DNA from: SBAX01 sp964646605
Lineage (GTDB): Bacteria; Planctomycetota; Phycisphaerae; UBA1845
Assembly (NCBI GenBank): GCA_964646605.1
Contig: CAZYEX010000145.1
Coordinates: 1 to 16,166, forward strand
Length of the DNA: 16,166 nucleotides
Direction: 5' to 3'
Shown here piece by piece: positions 14,801 through 16,166 of the stretch. The position numbers were made by a program, and so were the translations under genes. How positions within the stretch are numbered: the stretch's first letter is position 1; each line of letters starts with the position of its first letter. The notes under the pieces are model-generated. The model did no database searches, was not told the DNA's origin, and saw nothing but the letters and a program-made list of their open reading frames with translations.

Positions 14801-15198
14801 TGAATGAGTCGCCTTACATCAGTCTCGCCCTGGTAGTCGGGAGCGGGCAGGACTATGTCGGCGCGGCAATCTTCCCGGCCATGAGCCTAGTGCGCGAATG
14901 GGCGGATCGGAAAGGCGTTTCCGCGGAGAATCTGGTCGAGTCGGCGGCGGTGAAGGAGTTCTTCGCGGAGGAGCTGGCCCGGATCAACCCCAATATCGAA
15001 GTGAAATTCCAGAGGGTATGTCGGGCGGTGCTGATCGGAGAGGAGCCGTCGCTCGCCAACGGTGAGCTTACTCCCTCGGGCAAGGTCGTGCGCCGCGCGG
15101 TCATGGACCACCACGCGGCGAAGATCGGCAAACTGTTCTCACCGGATGCCGAGCGTGAGGTCATCGTGATCCATGAAGCCCAGCTCCAAGAGGCGTAA
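11791..15198 (+). CDS. Three-part fusion: Rossmann-like region, DUF2889, AMP-forming acyl-CoA ligase
   Basis: The frame encodes 1135 aa from the ATG at 11791 (AAGGAG lies 11 bases upstream). Residues 1-392 resemble ketopantoate reductase/6-phosphogluconate-dehydrogenase-like proteins: PPGALG (11-16) stands where GxGxxG is expected, LLFICCNPNQL and VLPNGVLAE follow, and EFDKAMISIVLN recalls their C-terminal helix. Residues about 393-540 match DUF2889, with LVGLRIERG and GGHVGCSHIKEL. Residues about 566-1130 are an adenylate-forming acyl-CoA ligase: P-loop YTSGTTGMPKG (about 747-757), EGWGLTETSP (about 892-901), GWFHSGDLGEF (about 961) and PSGKV with the probable catalytic Lys near 1095. It would activate a carboxylic acid to its CoA thioester. 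The substrate is unknown; benzoate or a ring-derived acid is plausible from position. An internal ATG at 12967 has its own GGGAG. Confidence 0.8.
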   Translation: MLHAGELGIQPPGALGVAFFMHANAECFIGRGGDGITQPLKTAGALKLLDGGKLRSVSLEGRIFANLLEADAMNRMPELLFICCNPNQLALVTQDLTRFLENLAERNKLSSPEDIRRHVPILLVLPNGVLAEQAVRTYEEQINESMLMGRLPGVTEAMVPAFFDRLVRGISLQAGGRRGSGLDTVYVHERKGSLLFAGGGDAERDRVEAILRTHDYPFQHARGVPGTRIEFDKAMISIVLNVGGLIHMVKPNGELIDLRMGDLCKDSSKTDFVHRITRAVFDVGKSAGAYPPEAGFDEVWAGHRATIMSHAEHVTSSLKTFRDALSDGLNSVKLFSNEEWILTPLSRYAANAGMYAEEALFMALKKDVQAAMARAMRSRDSGGDGKHSGAVSMNLTAQRNISLELFEAGPENIVAVGTMLDNEHLIKLEINIYLPDEQITRSKLNMIRVPFPVCREVENVAEKLVGLRIERGVLSQIVRRVGGHVGCSHIKELATNIVYFVASYLIRRRAGFDPASLGFINKPADERFALTKGLLSDSCLAYCQTTPQGLDEQIGIKRMGAEHTHPAPLGDYERSLGSMLTDRIQRYGDRTYLRERRGHETHSMTWNEFGREVFQIARQLIHEGIRPGDRIVMVSENRSEMFQFELATVIIGAVTVPVYAGYLPRQLAYLLGHARPKWVIVSGKHQLGKIEKDRHPCVRRYFCMDFDVDCDSWGAEEYSRLVGDGGASATELDERIRAVQPDDLCVLMYTSGTTGMPKGVRLMHRNLLSQQKAIGLLWDLSEKDTVMGYLPWHHSFGGLFERFLTLYHGCEYCLDDSRGKDLDRLIENWRVYNPSLFFSVPRVHDLLLARCRENAEVDRTVLGGRLRFVFTAGAPLPAPVGTGYRQRNIPVMEGWGLTETSPCVTLTALDNKWKSGLVGFPIPGVSVRIDADQEILVKGPNVMEGYLDDEEATAHVIDEGGWFHSGDLGEFTKEGLRIYGRKDGAFKLTTGEKVHPQRIENVLMNESPYISLALVVGSGQDYVGAAIFPAMSLVREWADRKGVSAENLVESAAVKEFFAEELARINPNIEVKFQRVCRAVLIGEEPSLANGELTPSGKVVRRAVMDHHAAKIGKLFSPDAEREVIVIHEAQLQEA
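12954..12969 (+). promoter_or_regulatory. Internal ribosome binding site and ATG at a domain junction
   Basis: GGGAG (12954-12958), eight bases, then an in-frame ATG (12967-12969) that starts the DUF2889 region (MNLTAQRN). It follows a Gly/Ser/Asp-rich linker. It could allow a shorter 743-aa DUF2889-ligase product, or be a relic of a former separate gene. Confidence 0.45.
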
Positions 15199-15204
15199 TC
15201 AGGC

Positions 15205-16166
15205 ATGAATCGAAACGGCTTTCCACAAGTCGTGATCATTGGCGCGGCGCGGACTCCAATCGGAGTCAAGTGCGGCACGCTGAGCGAGTTTGCGCCGGAG
15301 GAACTGGCCGCCCTCGCTTGCGAGGAGGCGATTCGGCGGAGCGGAGTCGATCGAGATCGAATCGACACCGCCATTGGCGCGAACGTGTATCAGTACACCG
15401 CGCCCGGTGCGCAGGATATTTATTTCCCGCGGAACGTCGCCTTGCGGTGCCGACTACGCGAAGAGACGCCGGGGCTGATGGTGCAGCGGATCTGCGGCTC
15501 GGGACTGCAGACCATCATCAACGGATTCCAGCAGATCGCGCTCCCCGAGGCCGTTGACGACGCCAAGATCGTGATCTGCTTCGGTGCGGAGAGCATGTCG
15601 CGCACGCCGCAAGTGATTCGATCCCACAGACTTCGCAGCAATTTCTGGGAGTTCGCCGAGGGCGGCGCGTTGGAGGACACCCTTCTGGCGGGTCTGAACC
15701 ATGACCTTGCCCATACAAGCATGATGCTGACCGCGGATGAGTACGGCTCGCGGATGGGCGTCACCCGGCACGAATGTGATGAGTTTGCGGCTCAGTCCCA
15801 CGCGAGGGCACGCGCCGCCTACCGGCAGTCGCACCTCAACGGCGGTGACGTCCTGCGGGGGATGTTCGCTTTGGATGCAACCGACCTGCGGGGGCGCGAA
15901 GTGCATCTGGCCCGAGACGAGTGCGTTCGCCAGACCGATATCGAGACCCTCGCAAAACTCTCTTCGCTTACGCCGCATGGCCTGGTGACCGCCGGCAATG
16001 CGAGCGAGATCAGCGACGCCGCCGCCGCCCTCATCCTTGCCGATCGGAGCGAGGCCGAGCGCGCCGGGTGTTCTTTCCGCTATGCCATTGCCGGTTATGG
16101 CGTTTGTGGCGTGGACCCACTTGTGATGGGACGCGGCCCCGTGCCGTCGATTCAGCAGGCGTTGGG
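15205..16166 (+). CDS. Thiolase (acetyl-CoA acyltransferase), C-terminus beyond the window
   Basis: The ATG at 15205, six bases after the ligase stop, opens a frame of 320 codons with no stop before the window edge. It is a thiolase: IIGAARTPIG near the N-terminus, nucleophile C97 in QRICGSGLQ, FGAESMSRTP, TADEYGSRMGVTRHECDEFAAQSH, VTAGNASEISDAAAALILA, and GPVPSIQQAL at the edge. The distal active-site His and second Cys lie outside. A degradative thiolase here would split 3-oxopimeloyl-CoA into glutaryl-CoA and acetyl-CoA; that role is inferred from the operon. A biosynthetic acetoacetyl-CoA thiolase is the other option. Family thiolases are about 390-400 aa, so roughly 75 residues are missing. 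Confidence 0.92.
   Translation, partial: MNRNGFPQVVIIGAARTPIGVKCGTLSEFAPEELAALACEEAIRRSGVDRDRIDTAIGANVYQYTAPGAQDIYFPRNVALRCRLREETPGLMVQRICGSGLQTIINGFQQIALPEAVDDAKIVICFGAESMSRTPQVIRSHRLRSNFWEFAEGGALEDTLLAGLNHDLAHTSMMLTADEYGSRMGVTRHECDEFAAQSHARARAAYRQSHLNGGDVLRGMFALDATDLRGREVHLARDECVRQTDIETLAKLSSLTPHGLVTAGNASEISDAAAALILADRSEAERAGCSFRYAIAGYGVCGVDPLVMGRGPVPSIQQAL

Overview
The window looks like a chromosomal segment of a fairly GC-rich bacterium that degrades aromatic acids anaerobically through benzoyl-CoA. The strongest evidence is a same-strand series from 5949 to the right edge. It holds a BamA/Oah-type ring-opening hydrolase, a FabG-like short-chain dehydrogenase, a dienoyl-CoA hydratase (Dch-like), a 6-hydroxycyclohexenecarbonyl-CoA dehydrogenase (Had-like), one benzoyl-CoA-reductase/2-hydroxyacyl-CoA-dehydratase-type iron-sulfur subunit, one BcrD-type ATP-dependent activase, a 1135-residue multidomain acyl-CoA ligase, and a thiolase cut by the window end. 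In biochemical order these give ATP-driven dearomatisation, hydration, oxidation, hydrolytic ring opening to 3-hydroxypimeloyl-CoA, oxidation to 3-oxopimeloyl-CoA and thiolysis. The host lineage cannot be fixed. Weak Shine-Dalgarno sites and dispersed palindromic intergenic repeats remind me of Planctomycetota-type genomes, but that is an impression only.

Layout, left to right. (1) 1-54, minus: the first 18 codons of a CoxS-type 2Fe-2S subunit gene. (2) 85-4048: an apparent insertion flanked by an exact 34-bp direct repeat (51-84 and 4049-4082). It carries repeats and hairpins, a minus-strand trio (YhhQ-type queuosine-precursor transporter, a 145-aa membrane protein, a 293-aa membrane-anchored protein) that looks less GC-rich than the rest, and a 343-aa protein made of two methylglyoxal-synthase-like domains, only the second with intact catalytic residues. 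(3) 4049-5699, minus: a CoxM-type FAD subunit preceded by a TetR-family regulator. (4) 5700-5948: a divergent control region with promoter-like sequences and shared CGTTCGTT half-sites. (5) 5949-16166, plus: the benzoyl-CoA operon.

Two observations stand out. First, the right copy of the 34-bp repeat is the 3' end of coxM and the left copy reads as the same 3' end followed, through an ATGA overlap, by the start of coxS. The ancestral order was therefore probably tetR-coxM-coxS, and about 4 kb was inserted exactly at the coxM/coxS junction. Second, the ligase gene appears to fuse a ketopantoate-reductase-like Rossmann region, a DUF2889 domain and an adenylate-forming acyl-CoA ligase, with a good internal ribosome binding site and ATG at the first domain boundary. 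A class I benzoyl-CoA reductase normally has four subunits and only two are visible here.
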